Of a stretch of 64,000 nt of DNA, positions 26,905 through 35,417 are shown piece after piece. Source of the stretch: Phycisphaerae bacterium (GTDB lineage: Bacteria > Planctomycetota > Phycisphaerae > Phycisphaerales > SM1A02); the NCBI GenBank assembly GCA_016873335.1, contig VGXN01000001.1:26681-90680 (forward strand), written 5' to 3'. The stretch's first letter is position 1. Every line of letters starts with the position of its first letter. The notes beneath the pieces were generated by a model. It searched no databases, was not told the origin of the DNA, and was given only the letters and a program-made list of their open reading frames with translations. The position numbers and the translations under genes were made by a program.

Positions 26905-27372
26905 TCAGCAGCCCTTCACCGCCGCTTCGATTGCAGCGAACTCCACCTGCACGCGCGGATCTTCGCTCACCCACGCATACTTCACGGTGCCCTTGGCATC
27001 CACGACGAACGCGGAGCGTTTCGCCACGCCCTTCAGTCCCATCAGATCCTCGTGCAGCGCGCCGTACTGGCGAGCAACATCCTTGTTGAAGTCGCTCAGC
27101 ACGGGGAACGGGATTCGCTCCAGCTCACGGAACTTCGCCACGGTGAATGGCGAGTCCACACTCACCGCAAACACCTTGCAGCCGAGCGCCGACCACTGTT
27201 GCCACGCATCGCGAAAGTGGCACATCTCCACGGTGCACACTGGGCTGAACGCGAGCGGGATGAACAGCAGCACCAGCTTCTCCTTGCCGATCAGGGCACC
27301 CACATCGACAGGTGTTCCAGGTTGCGATGGAAGCGTGAAGGCAGGTGCCTTGGATCCGACAGTGAGCGACAT
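26905..27372 (-). CDS. Peroxiredoxin (AhpC/TSA family, AhpE-like)
   Basis: A 155-residue thiol peroxidase. The peroxidatic cysteine is in the motif LAFSPVCTVEMC, which matches the AhpE/PrxQ-like pattern (FSPVCT). A second Cys lies four residues later, and a third is the final residue of the protein. The conserved Arg is in the region around VAKRSAFVVD. It reduces H2O2 or alkyl peroxides with an unknown thiol donor. It sits about 100 bases downstream of the ymdB-like gene on the same strand and nearly touches the convergent oxoprolinase gene. Confidence 0.93.
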   Translation of the reverse strand: MSLTVGSKAPAFTLPSQPGTPVDVGALIGKEKLVLLFIPLAFSPVCTVEMCHFRDAWQQWSALGCKVFAVSVDSPFTVAKFRELERIPFPVLSDFNKDVARQYGALHEDLMGLKGVAKRSAFVVDAKGTVKYAWVSEDPRVQVEFAAIEAAVKGC

Positions 27373-27475
27373 GGCGAGGTCTCCAGAGTGGTTGCGTGCG
27401 ATTCACTGGCCCCGCTCCCCAACATGGGCAGCCGTGGCGGCGCGCAACGGTAGCACGCAATCCGTTCGCGTGCTC

Positions 27476-28288
27476 TCAACTCGCGGCAAGTGGAAGATCG
27501 ACGCGCTCGATCGACCGTGCCCGCCCAGTTGCCGCGTCCACGGTCACCACACATCCGCAGGCGCGTTCACCGCCCTCCCCCATCTCATAGTGCGTGTGAA
27601 CGCCCGTGGTCATCGCACGGAGCACGCCCTTGGGCTCGCGACCAATGACGCTGGCATACGGTCCGCACATGCCGACATCGGTGATGAACGCGGTGCCCTT
27701 GGGGAGCAGACGGGCATCGGCAGTTTGCACATGGGTGTGCGATCCGATCACCGCGGTCACGCGCCCGTCGAGATGATGGGCAAGCGCCGCCTTTTCAGCG
27801 GTTGTCTCCATGTGCGCTTCGATGATCACGATCGCATCACGCTCCGGCAGCGACGCGATCAGATTGTCCACGCAGGCGAACGGATCATCGGCGGGCAGGC
27901 TCATGAAAATGCGACCGAGCACCGTGGCGACATACACGTCTCGGGGTCGACCTTCGGCGGCGGGAATGCGGACAAAGCGCTTGCCTGGACCCTTGGGGGA
28001 AAGGTTCGCGGGACGGCAAATCGGTTCCGCCGGGTCATCGAGCATCGGCACGATCCGCGGTTCGCGATACGCATGATCACCGAGCGTCACGGCATCGAAG
28101 CCAGCCTCGCGCAGATCCTTGAACTGGTCCGGCGTGATGCCTGACCCGCTTCGCAGGTTCTCCCCGTTGACGATCCACACCGACGGTGCGAATCGCTCGC
28201 GGACCATAGGCATGGCAGCCTTCAGCGCGCGCCGCCCGGGCTGCCCGACACAATCTCCAAAAAAGATGAGCGCGAATGTGCCGTTCAT
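27476..28288 (-). CDS. YmdB-family metallophosphoesterase
   Basis: A 270-residue phosphodiesterase of the TIGR00282/YmdB type; family members hydrolyse cyclic nucleotides. Metal-binding motifs are in order: FGDCVGQPGR, the NGEN loop WIVNGENLRSG, IIEAHMETTAEK, and SHTHVQTADARLLP with ITDVGMCGPYASVIG. The usual GNH motif reads GDH (TLGDHAY), replacing a metal-ligand Asn with Asp. The ATG at 28288 is preceded by TAGAGT at the spacing of a leaderless promoter. It is divergent from the DUF3553-like gene. Confidence 0.92.
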   Translation of the reverse strand: MNGTFALIFFGDCVGQPGRRALKAAMPMVRERFAPSVWIVNGENLRSGSGITPDQFKDLREAGFDAVTLGDHAYREPRIVPMLDDPAEPICRPANLSPKGPGKRFVRIPAAEGRPRDVYVATVLGRIFMSLPADDPFACVDNLIASLPERDAIVIIEAHMETTAEKAALAHHLDGRVTAVIGSHTHVQTADARLLPKGTAFITDVGMCGPYASVIGREPKGVLRAMTTGVHTHYEMGEGGERACGCVVTVDAATGRARSIERVDLPLAAS

Positions 28289-28294
28289 CGCTAT

Positions 28295-28300
28295 ACTCTA
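28295..28300 (-). promoter_or_regulatory. Putative -10 box (TAGAGT) for the ymdB-like gene
   Basis: On the minus strand TAGAGT ends 6 bases before the ATG at 28288, so a start at the canonical distance would fall on the A of the start codon. Confidence 0.4.
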
Positions 28301-28350
28301 TTGGGAGTTGGCGGCGTCAGTCCTCTCGGTTGGGGTGCCGTAACTCTTGC

Positions 28351-28983
28351 ATGATGCAGACTGTCTTCAAGAAGGGCGACCGTGTTCGCCATCCATCTCG
28401 CCCCGAGTGGGGCACAGGAACGATCTCGCGCATCGAGTCGCTGTCGCGTGGTGGCACGCCCGACATGCGCCTGTGGGTGCGTTTCCCAACCATGGGCGAG
28501 AAGGCGCTGCTTGCAAGCGCTGCGGGTCTTGAACTCGTGGACTCCCCCGCCGCGGAGCAGATGGTCGGCGATCGCCCGACAGTCCATCAGTTGGACATGT
28601 CAAACGGCGGTGGCTGGCTTGCGGATGTTTCCAAGCGGAAGATTGACGATGTCATGGTCGCCGTCTCCGATGACGCACTCGACCCGTTTGCCGCCCCTCC
28701 GCGGCGTCTGGCAAACCTGCTTGCCCTCTACCGCTTTGATGGTTCGCCCGCGCGCCTCGTGGAGTGGGCCGTTGCGCAGAGCGGGCTGGATGACCCCATG
28801 AGCCGTTTCAACAGGCAGGAGCTTGAGCAGTTCCACAAGCGCTGGCTCTTGAATGTCGATGCGCAACTCCTGAAACTGCTCACAGAACTCAAGCGGGAGC
28901 GGGCGCTCGTGGATTCAGCGCTCAAGACCGCCCCCCCGCTCGCGCAGCGTGCGGTCCGCCGTCAACTCGAACTCGTTCGCTGA
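28351..28983 (+). CDS. DUF3553-like protein
   Basis: A 210-residue soluble protein of unknown function. The first 65 residues (VFKKGDRVRHPSRPEWGTGTI ... LLASAAGLELV) resemble the DUF3553 / CarD-like SH3 fold, a small barrel that binds proteins or RNA in helicase-related proteins. The remainder is predicted helical, with WLLNVDAQLLKLLTELKRERALV near the end; no catalytic motif is visible. Two adjacent ATGs (28351, 28354) are possible starts. It is divergent from the ymdB-like gene and 70 bases upstream of the TPR gene. Confidence 0.75.
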   Translation: MMQTVFKKGDRVRHPSRPEWGTGTISRIESLSRGGTPDMRLWVRFPTMGEKALLASAAGLELVDSPAAEQMVGDRPTVHQLDMSNGGGWLADVSKRKIDDVMVAVSDDALDPFAAPPRRLANLLALYRFDGSPARLVEWAVAQSGLDDPMSRFNRQELEQFHKRWLLNVDAQLLKLLTELKRERALVDSALKTAPPLAQRAVRRQLELVR

Positions 28984-29041
28984 TCCAACTGGGGCACAAT
29001 CGAGCGGCGAACTGGCGGCGCACAATATGGACTGCTCGTTC

Positions 29042-29047
29042 TAGGAT
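29042..29047 (+). promoter_or_regulatory. Putative -10 box (TAGGAT) for the TPR protein gene
   Basis: TAGGAT ends 6 bases before the ATG at 29054. A canonical +1 would be the A of ATG, predicting a leaderless mRNA. Confidence 0.4.
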
Positions 29048-29053
29048 GGATTC

Positions 29054-30808
29054 ATGGCGGAACCGCAGCCCCGTTTTTGCAAGTGGGCACTTGGAGTCTG
29101 TGCATCGGCGCTCCTCGGGCTCCTGCTGATCGTCTGGGTGCAGAGCGAGAGGGTGAAGCGCGCGGAACTTGAGTTGACAGCCACAAACGCACGGCTGAAC
29201 GAGGCGGAGAAGAAGATCACCGATGCGTCCGCACAGTTGGCAAAGTCTGCAGCCGACCTTGGCGAGTCCGCGAAGCGTGAAGCGAGCCTGACGGCGCAAG
29301 TGGCTGCGATCCAAGCCGAGATGGCGCAGCAGCGCAAGGCCCTGACAGACGCGCTCGATGCGGCGGAACAGCGCGGCAAGGAGTTGGCCGCGGCGAAGCT
29401 GCAGGCAGAAAGCGCACGAACAGAGGCGAACGCGGCGCGCGCCGAGGCGGACGCGGCAAAGGCGCAGGCACGCGCGGATGAAACGCGTTACCGAAGGGTT
29501 CGTCAGTTCATGGAAACGGCGTTTCATCCATTCGCCCCCATTACGGTCGGTCCATCCGACACCACGGTTGTGGGCGTGATGCGCGGGGCCGTTGATGAAC
29601 TTGAGTCGGGCGCGCTCGCGGACGACCCTACCGCACGCGCCCTCGTTCAGACGACGATTGCGACAGTGCTGCTCAACAGTGGCGAAGAGACTCTCGCGCA
29701 GCAGCTCTTCGACGATGTTCTTGTTGACAGCAGGCGGCGTTTCACAAGCGATCATGAGGAACTCGCGGACGCCATCGCAGACGCTGCGCGCGCGCGAATC
29801 GCCACGGGCGACCTTGCGGGGGCAGCACCGCTCGCGGACGAAGCGCTCGCCATGGCCAAGCGGATCAGTCCAGGCGACTCGCCACTTCTTGCCGATGCCA
29901 TCGGCGTTCAGGCGGAACTTGCCGCTGCGCAGGGGAAGTTGCCCGAGGCTGCTCGGTACGCGGAGGAGGCGGCGTCGATCTGGCTTCGTACTGCTCCAAA
30001 GGCCTGGCAAACGGCGCGAGAACTGCAGAAGGTCGCGGACATCTATGACCGTCAGCGCAACTATGCAGATGCGCTGAAGGTTCTTCAGGAAACCCTCAAG
30101 ATTCGCCGTGCCCTTCACAAGGGCGACCACCCCGACATTGCCGCCGCGCTCATCTCGCTCGGCGGGGTTCAGCAGTCTCTCGGGCAGTTGGATGAGGCGA
30201 AGAAGAACCTCGAGGACGCGCTCGCTATGCAGCGCGCACTTCACGCAGGTGATCACTGGGCCGTTGCCGATGCCCTGCACAATCTCGCGAGCGTGAAGCA
30301 GAGTCTTGGTGAATCGGTCGAGGCCGAACGCCTCTTCCGCCAGGCACTCGCCATGAAAGAGCGCATCCACAAGGGCGACGACCCATCCGTTGCGGCTGGA
30401 CTTGTAAGCCTCGCACTGGTCGAGCAGTCACTCCGCCGCGAGGACCTCGCAGAGCCCATGCTTGATCGGGCCATCAAAATGCGGCAGAACCTCCACGAGG
30501 GCGATCACGAAGCGACGGCGCGTGCGTTCGCGTGCCGTGCATGGGTGCGCTATGACAGGCGCGAATACGACAAGGCAGCGAGCGATTGCAAGACCGCCGT
30601 CGAGATGCTTGAACGGCTATTCCCGTCGGGAAGCGCCGCGCGTGCCGTTGCAATCGCCCTCGATGCGCGAATTGCCGCCCGCATGGGTGATACCGAAGAT
30701 GCTCGCAAGAAGATCGAGCAGGCCGTGACCATGGTCGAGTCCGCAGAGCAGCCCGCTGGAGCGAACACGCGCGTTGTGCTTGAGTTGCGCGACGAAGTCA
30801 TGCGCTGA
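29054..30808 (+). CDS. Membrane-anchored coiled-coil TPR protein
   Basis: A 584-residue protein with an N-terminal membrane helix (ALGVCASALLGLLLIVWVQ), a ~100-residue Ala/Glu/Lys-rich coiled coil (KKITDASAQLAKSAADL), and a C-terminal array of at least six kinesin-light-chain-like tetratricopeptide repeats (ALHKGDHPDIAAALISLGGVQ, with near-copies at 42-residue spacing). The TPR half resembles the tail of the kinase at 17178, but no kinase domain is present. It probably acts as a scaffold facing the periplasm or cytoplasm; topology is uncertain. Confidence 0.88.
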   Translation: MAEPQPRFCKWALGVCASALLGLLLIVWVQSERVKRAELELTATNARLNEAEKKITDASAQLAKSAADLGESAKREASLTAQVAAIQAEMAQQRKALTDALDAAEQRGKELAAAKLQAESARTEANAARAEADAAKAQARADETRYRRVRQFMETAFHPFAPITVGPSDTTVVGVMRGAVDELESGALADDPTARALVQTTIATVLLNSGEETLAQQLFDDVLVDSRRRFTSDHEELADAIADAARARIATGDLAGAAPLADEALAMAKRISPGDSPLLADAIGVQAELAAAQGKLPEAARYAEEAASIWLRTAPKAWQTARELQKVADIYDRQRNYADALKVLQETLKIRRALHKGDHPDIAAALISLGGVQQSLGQLDEAKKNLEDALAMQRALHAGDHWAVADALHNLASVKQSLGESVEAERLFRQALAMKERIHKGDDPSVAAGLVSLALVEQSLRREDLAEPMLDRAIKMRQNLHEGDHEATARAFACRAWVRYDRREYDKAASDCKTAVEMLERLFPSGSAARAVAIALDARIAARMGDTEDARKKIEQAVTMVESAEQPAGANTRVVLELRDEVMR

Positions 30809-30846
30809 ACCCTGGCAGCAAGTCTACCGCGAATGCAAAAGAGTGC

Positions 30847-30882
30847 TTTACGCGCCCGAGTCGTAAAACTTGGTGAGATAAT
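30847..30882 (+). promoter_or_regulatory. AT-rich promoter region with dyad, upstream of the PEP-CTERM-like gene
   Basis: A dyad TTTACG-N9-CGTAAA (30847-30867) is followed by GATAAT (30877-30882), a good -10 match, in an AT-rich island that stands out from the surrounding GC-rich DNA. The leader to the ATG at 30999 would be about 110 bases. The dyad could be an operator or a weak hairpin. Confidence 0.35.
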
Positions 30883-30998
30883 TTTTGTCTTTTATTTGCA
30901 GACATCAAAACTCGGTGCATCTTTCGATACGTCTGGAGGGGGGTGAGGGGCTGAACCCGTTCGCGGTTGGTTCAGAAGCCTCGATTGGAAACCCTCCC

Positions 30999-31709
30999 AT
31001 GAAGACTTCACTTGCTTCCCTCGTTGCCGCACTTGCTGTGGCCTCTGCCTCGGACGCAGCCCTTGTGTACGGCGGCGGCACTGAAACGGGCAGCCGTTTC
31101 AACGGTGGCGCCAATGTCATCACATACATGAACTGCTTCACCGCGGTGAGTGAGGGTCAAACTCAGCTCGCCCTGGAAAGCGCGGTTGTCGGCATCCGAC
31201 GCATCGCGTCGGCGGGAGCGTTGCTCGATGTCGGCATCAACATCTACGCCGCTGAGATGACCTTTACCTCTGACGGTACCTCCTCCACCTTCGGCCGCGG
31301 TGCCAACACCCTGATCTACTCCTCGGCGTCGCTTGGCGGCGGTGCAGCAAGCGTGACCCAACTCGTCAGCACTGGCGCGCTGTCTGGTGTCACCCTGAAC
31401 CTTGAGACCGTCTCGAACGCTGGCATGGGCGGCTGGTGGATCGGCGTTCAATTCACGGGTGCCAACGCTGCGAGCACTGCCAATGGATGGCGCGTCATGA
31501 ACGCCCCGACAACTGGTGCGTCCATCAATGGCTTCGGTATGTTCAACTACAACAGCAGCAATGCCTTTCAGGCGTTCTTCGCCTTCGGCACCCCGCCGGG
31601 AGCATCGCCGAGCCGCCTGATGGTGGATGTGAACGGCTCACTGGTGCCTGCGCCAGGCGCGATCGCGCTCCTCGGCGTGGCTGGTCTGGTCAGCCGTCGC
31701 CGCCGCTGA
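30999..31709 (+). CDS. Secreted protein with PEP-CTERM-like C-terminal anchor
   Basis: A 236-residue exported protein. A signal peptide (MKTSLASLVAALAVASASDA) is followed by a Gly/Ser/Thr/Ala-rich beta-type domain with no recognised family. The C-terminus VPAPGAIALLGVAGLVSRRRR has the three-part structure of PEP-CTERM sorting signals: short motif, hydrophobic helix, Arg cluster. Such signals direct export with exosortase and are associated with extracellular matrix in planctomycetes. No exosortase gene is in the window. The ATG at 30999 is chosen because it starts the signal peptide; the longer ORF begins in untranslated leader. Confidence 0.88.
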   Translation: MKTSLASLVAALAVASASDAALVYGGGTETGSRFNGGANVITYMNCFTAVSEGQTQLALESAVVGIRRIASAGALLDVGINIYAAEMTFTSDGTSSTFGRGANTLIYSSASLGGGAASVTQLVSTGALSGVTLNLETVSNAGMGGWWIGVQFTGANAASTANGWRVMNAPTTGASINGFGMFNYNSSNAFQAFFAFGTPPGASPSRLMVDVNGSLVPAPGAIALLGVAGLVSRRRR

Positions 31710-31746
31710 TGCCGATCTGAAGTCCGTCGACAGAAGTTCGAAAACC

Positions 31747-31780
31747 AGCGCCCGCTGCGGAATCCGCGGCGGGCGCTTTC
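31747..31780 (+). terminator. Terminator-like hairpin after the PEP-CTERM-like gene
   Basis: AGCGCCCGCTGCGG pairs with CCGCGGCGGGCGCT around a 3-base loop, giving a 14-bp stem. The U-tract is short (TTTC), so termination may be only partial. Confidence 0.65.
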
Positions 31781-31902
31781 ACATGGATCTGTCTCCTCCG
31801 CTGCTTCGCAGCCAGCCCCCTCAGCCAAGGGCGCTGCGGCATGTCCGTGCCGGTGCCCACAACGAGGGCTTGGGCGAAAGGAAGGGAGTGCGGCGCGTGT
31901 CC

Positions 31903-31908
31903 TATCCT
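31903..31908 (+). promoter_or_regulatory. Putative -10 box (TATCCT) for the agmatinase-like gene
   Basis: TATCCT ends 10 bases before the ATG at 31919, predicting a leader of about 4 bases; the intervening bases are a C-run with no Shine-Dalgarno sequence. Confidence 0.35.
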
Positions 31909-31918
31909 CCCCCCCGCT

Positions 31919-32968
31919 ATGAGTCAGTCGTCCTTCGATCCCGATGCGGCAGCGACTGGTGACGGACTGTTCGGGCTCGACTGCGAGCCGAGCACCGCGG
32001 GTGTCGTCGTCATTCCCGTGCCATTCGATGCGACCACCAGTTACCGCGCGGGTACAGCACGCGGTCCATCGCATGTTCTTGCTGCAAGTCAACAGGTGGA
32101 TCTCGAGGACATCCAGTTTGGCCCCATCTGGGAGGCGGGGATCGCCATGCTTCCCATCTCCCGCGACATCGCTGCACTCTCGCGCCGCGCACGCGCCGCG
32201 GCCGAGCCGATCATCCGCGCAGGTGGCGCCAACCCGCGCAACACATCGCATGCGAAGGCCGTGGCTTCCGTGAACGCCGCGAGTGAGAAGGTGAACGCAT
32301 TCGTCGCGCGCGAGTCGGCACGCATCATCGGGCGTGGCGCGATTCCCGCGGTGCTCGGCGGCGATCACTCGACTCCGTTTGGTCTGATCAGCGAACTGTC
32401 GCGCCGCCATCCGCGCATGGGCATCCTCCAGATCGACGCACACGCGGATTTGCGCGACCGTTTCGAGGGCTTCTCCTGGAGCCACGCGAGCATCTTTCAC
32501 AATGTGATGACGCGGCTGCCGCAGGTGAGAAAGCTCGTGCAAGTCGGAATCCGCGATGTGGGTTCGCGTGAAGTCGATTTCGTCCGGCAATCGCGCGGAC
32601 GCATACGCACCTTCTACGACCAGCGCCTGCGCGACCGCCAGTTTGGCGGCGCCACATGGACTCGGGTGTGCAAGGATGTGATCGCTGCGCTGCCGCGCGA
32701 GGTCTACATCTCCTTCGACATCGATGGACTGACGCCTGAGTACTGCCCTGACACGGGAACGCCCGTGCCCGGCGGGCTGACATTTGCCGAGGTGTGCCAT
32801 TTGATTGAACTGCTGAGCTGCAGCGGTCGCCGCATCCTGGGGTTCGACCTGTGCGAGGTGGCTCCCGATAGGCACGGGGGCGAGTGGAACGGATCCGTGG
32901 GCGCTCGGGTGCTTTACAAACTTGCAGGCTGCGCGGTCGCGAGTCGATTGCGCCGCCGACGCGGGTGA
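31919..32968 (+). CDS. Agmatinase / ureohydrolase family protein
   Basis: A 349-residue manganese-dependent ureohydrolase, family members of which convert agmatine to putrescine plus urea. The metal-binding motifs are intact: VLGGDHSTPFG, IDAHADLRDRF and SFDIDGLTPEYCP. FDATTSYRAGTARGP near the N-terminus is the agmatinase-type substrate segment. It is somewhat longer than SpeB (about 306) because of inserts near residues 60-120. Guanidinobutyrase or related activity is possible. It ends 85 bases from tRNA-Val on the opposite strand. Confidence 0.9.
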   Translation: MSQSSFDPDAAATGDGLFGLDCEPSTAGVVVIPVPFDATTSYRAGTARGPSHVLAASQQVDLEDIQFGPIWEAGIAMLPISRDIAALSRRARAAAEPIIRAGGANPRNTSHAKAVASVNAASEKVNAFVARESARIIGRGAIPAVLGGDHSTPFGLISELSRRHPRMGILQIDAHADLRDRFEGFSWSHASIFHNVMTRLPQVRKLVQVGIRDVGSREVDFVRQSRGRIRTFYDQRLRDRQFGGATWTRVCKDVIAALPREVYISFDIDGLTPEYCPDTGTPVPGGLTFAEVCHLIELLSCSGRRILGFDLCEVAPDRHGGEWNGSVGARVLYKLAGCAVASRLRRRRG

Positions 32969-33017
32969 GTGATCCGCACACTTGCATGTCGCTTGGCTGT
33001 GACGCCGCGAAACACAA

Positions 33018-33043
33018 CCGCCCTCCGTCGTGGCGGAGGGCGG
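33018..33043 (-). terminator. Terminator-like hairpin after tRNA-Val(GAC)
   Basis: A perfect 10-bp stem CCGCCCTCCG / CGGAGGGCGG with a 6-base loop lies 9 bases beyond the 3' end of the minus-strand tRNA. It is followed on that strand by TTGTGTTT. Confidence 0.65.
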
Positions 33044-33052
33044 CAATGGCAG

Positions 33053-33126
33053 TGGACCGTACTGGACTTGAACCAGTGACCTCCTCCGTGTCATGGAGGC
33101 GCGCTAGCCAACTGCGCCAACGGTCC
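33053..33126 (-). tRNA. tRNA-Val (anticodon GAC)
   Basis: Read on the minus strand, the acceptor GGACCGT pairs with ACGGTCC, and the D arm is GCGC-AGTTGGCTA-GCGC. The anticodon stem CCTCC/GGAGG closes the loop ATGACAC, giving anticodon GAC. The T arm is ACTGG-TTCAAGT-CCAGT. The discriminator is A and CCA is not encoded. It is 43 bases beyond the gltX stop on the same strand, so it may be cotranscribed with gltX or have its own promoter. Confidence 0.96.
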
Positions 33127-33169
33127 GTTGTTCTGAAGTCTACCGCTGCGCGGCAGTCCGACAACCGGC

Positions 33170-34846
33170 TCAGCGCGGACTGGCTGCACGCAAGGTCTTG
33201 AAGTGCGCAGTGCAGCGGCGAATGCGCGCGAGTGAACTTTCGCGTCCGAGGATCGCGAGCGTGTCGAAGATCGGTGGCGAGACCGTTCCGCCGGTCACCG
33301 CCACGCGCAGCGGCTGCGCCACCTTTCCAAGTTGCCCCCCGCTGTGCGCGTCCGCGAATGGCTTCACGAGCGCTTCCAAATCGGTCGCGGTCCAAGACGA
33401 ATGCGCCTCAAGAATCGGCAGCAGCGACTCCAGATGATCCGCACCGCACGGCGAGCCATCGAGCATCGCCTTCTGCACCTGTTTGCTCGTCTCCCAACAA
33501 AGCTCGTCGTCCGCAAGCAGCAGGAAGCGATTGCCTCGGAACATGTCATCGAGCGTCTTGCTGCGTTCTTGGCTTGCGCGCGCAAGCATGGTGAATCCAG
33601 CGGGTCCGAGCCGAGCCATGAAGTCGGGGTGGTACATGTTGCCATGCGCCGCGGCGCGCCGTTCAAACTCCTCTGGAGTCATGCCCGTGATGGCATCGCA
33701 GTTGAACGACATCAGCTTCACGCGATCGAACTTGGCGGGCGTCTTCACCACACGCCGCGGATCGAAGTGCGTTCGCAGGAACTCGAGGTCGAACTTCTCG
33801 ATGTCGTTGCCAGGGCTCCAGCCATTGAGTGCAAGGAAGTTGACGATCACCTCGGGCAAGTAGCCCGAGCGCTTGAAGTCGTCGACATTGATCTCGGGCA
33901 GCGTCACACCGATTGCGTCCGCGAGCCGCTGCGCGGCATCGAGTTCGAGTTGAATGTTCTTGTCGCCGAGCCACGCGTTCCAGACGGTGGCGTCGACTGT
34001 CGCCGCTGGCGGCGCGGACAGCCCGCGCTCTGCGACCGCCTTGCGCAGCGCCTTGTCCTTGTCGCGCTTGCTCATCTTGCTGCCGTCGGGATTGCAGATG
34101 ATCGGCAGGTGCGCATACGCGGGGCGGCGGAATCCGAGCGCATCCTGCAGCAGCATGTGCCGCGCCGTATTGGTGAAGTGCTCCTGCGCACGCAGCACAT
34201 GCGTGACCTGCATCAACTGATCATCCACCACCACGGCGAAGTGGTAGGTCGGGAAGCCATCCGCCTTGCGGATCACGAAGTCGTCGATCTCGGTTGCGGG
34301 GATGGTGGCTTCACCGAGCACCTCGTCGCGGATCGTGACATCGTGGCCCGGACACTTGAGGCGGATGACCGCAGGCGTTCCTGCAGAAAGTTTCTCCTGC
34401 ACCTGCGCAGCCGAAAGTTGCAGCGCGGCACGGTCGTAGCGGTACGCGCGTCCGCCCGCGGTTGCCGCCTTGCGCTTGGCGTCCAGTTCCGCCGCTGTCT
34501 CGAACGCGTAGTAGGCGTGCCCTGCGTCGATGAGTCGCTGCAGATGCGCGTTGTAGATGTCGAGGCGTTCACTCTGAAAATACGGGCCGTGCGCGCCGCC
34601 ACCTGTCCCCTGCCAGATGGGCCCCTCGTCCCAAAGGATCCCGAGCCAGTGCAGATCCTTGGCGAACCCGATGCTCGCCGCGTCGCTTGACCGCTTCTGA
34701 TCCGTGTCCTCGATGCGAAGCACGAACCGTCCGCTGCGCCCCTTGGCAAACGCCCAGCAGAACAGCGCAGTCCGTGCGCCACCCACATGCAAATGCCCCG
34801 ATGGGCTTGGCGCGAATCGCGTGACGATGGCGGCGGGATCGTTCAT
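33170..34846 (-). CDS. gltX: Glutamyl-tRNA synthetase
   Basis: A 558-residue class I aminoacyl-tRNA synthetase. The HIGH-equivalent FAPSPSGHLHVGGARTAL opens the protein, IEDTDQKRSSDA follows, and the KMSKS-equivalent SKMSKRDKDKALRK lies near residue 255. The C-terminal anticodon-binding domain ends in RVAVTGGTVSPPIFDTLAILG, as in bacterial GltX. It charges tRNA-Glu (and possibly tRNA-Gln, if this organism uses transamidation). The ORF extends 25 codons upstream, but the ATG at 34846 (MNDPAAIVTRF) is the conserved start. It is divergent from the phosphoesterase gene. Confidence 0.97.
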   Translation of the reverse strand: MNDPAAIVTRFAPSPSGHLHVGGARTALFCWAFAKGRSGRFVLRIEDTDQKRSSDAASIGFAKDLHWLGILWDEGPIWQGTGGGAHGPYFQSERLDIYNAHLQRLIDAGHAYYAFETAAELDAKRKAATAGGRAYRYDRAALQLSAAQVQEKLSAGTPAVIRLKCPGHDVTIRDEVLGEATIPATEIDDFVIRKADGFPTYHFAVVVDDQLMQVTHVLRAQEHFTNTARHMLLQDALGFRRPAYAHLPIICNPDGSKMSKRDKDKALRKAVAERGLSAPPAATVDATVWNAWLGDKNIQLELDAAQRLADAIGVTLPEINVDDFKRSGYLPEVIVNFLALNGWSPGNDIEKFDLEFLRTHFDPRRVVKTPAKFDRVKLMSFNCDAITGMTPEEFERRAAAHGNMYHPDFMARLGPAGFTMLARASQERSKTLDDMFRGNRFLLLADDELCWETSKQVQKAMLDGSPCGADHLESLLPILEAHSSWTATDLEALVKPFADAHSGGQLGKVAQPLRVAVTGGTVSPPIFDTLAILGRESSLARIRRCTAHFKTLRAASPR

Positions 34847-34875
34847 GGCAAATGGGGCTCTTCGCGGCACATTCC

Positions 34876-34881
34876 TACCAT
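34876..34881 (+). promoter_or_regulatory. Putative -10 box (TACCAT) for the YfcE-like gene
   Basis: TACCAT ends 9 bases before the ATG at 34891, predicting a leader of about 3 bases. It also argues against the earlier ATG at 34852. Confidence 0.3.
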
Positions 34882-34890
34882 GCCCCCGCC

Positions 34891-35403
34891 ATGGACCTCG
34901 ACCGCGCGCTCGGTGAATCACCTGCGATGCTCGGTGTCCTCTCCGACAGCCACGGCGAATCGAAGCGTACGCAGCGTGCGGTGGAGACGCTGCTCAGTGC
35001 AGGCGCGGTCCACATCATCCACTGCGGCGACTTTGAAACGTCGCGTTGCCTGGATCAACTGGCGGGACTGCACGCGCACATTGTGTTTGGCAACAACGAT
35101 GATCCCGCTGCACTCACTTCCTATGCGGAGAGCCTCGGTATCCAGGTGCACCATCCCGCAGGCGAGTTGGAGTTTGGTGGCATCCGAGTCGCGTTCACGC
35201 ACGGGCACATCGGTACTGCCATCGATGCCGCGATCGAGCGGCGCGTGCCTTGGCTGTTCGTCGGTCACTCGCACACGGCCATGGACACGCAGGTTCACGG
35301 CACTCGCATGGTGAACCCAGGCGCGCTCTCTCGCGCCGATCCGTACACCGTCGCGCTCGTCTGCCCCTTGAGCGGGCTGGTCAAGTTCATTCCGATTCAC
35401 TGA
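34891..35403 (+). CDS. YfcE/MJ0936-type metallophosphoesterase
   Basis: A 170-residue phosphodiesterase with the calcineurin-like motifs in order: GVLSDSHGE, HCGDFE, FGNND, FTHGHIG and FVGHSHTA. These bind two metal ions and act on phosphodiesters; the physiological substrate of this family is unknown. The start at 34891 (MDLDRALGES) is supported by the -10-like box just upstream; the ATG at 34927 would give a tighter domain fit. The small membrane protein gene follows 14 bases later, then corA. Confidence 0.92.
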   Translation: MDLDRALGESPAMLGVLSDSHGESKRTQRAVETLLSAGAVHIIHCGDFETSRCLDQLAGLHAHIVFGNNDDPAALTSYAESLGIQVHHPAGELEFGGIRVAFTHGHIGTAIDAAIERRVPWLFVGHSHTAMDTQVHGTRMVNPGALSRADPYTVALVCPLSGLVKFIPIH

Positions 35404-35417
35404 TCGTTTTCCACACC

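Noticed and set aside
28922-30370. 482-residue minus-strand ORF
   Set aside because: It is antisense to the TPR protein and has no recognisable domain or start signal.
33332-34690. 452-residue plus-strand ORF across gltX
   Set aside because: It is a shadow of gltX on the other strand with Arg-rich low-complexity composition.
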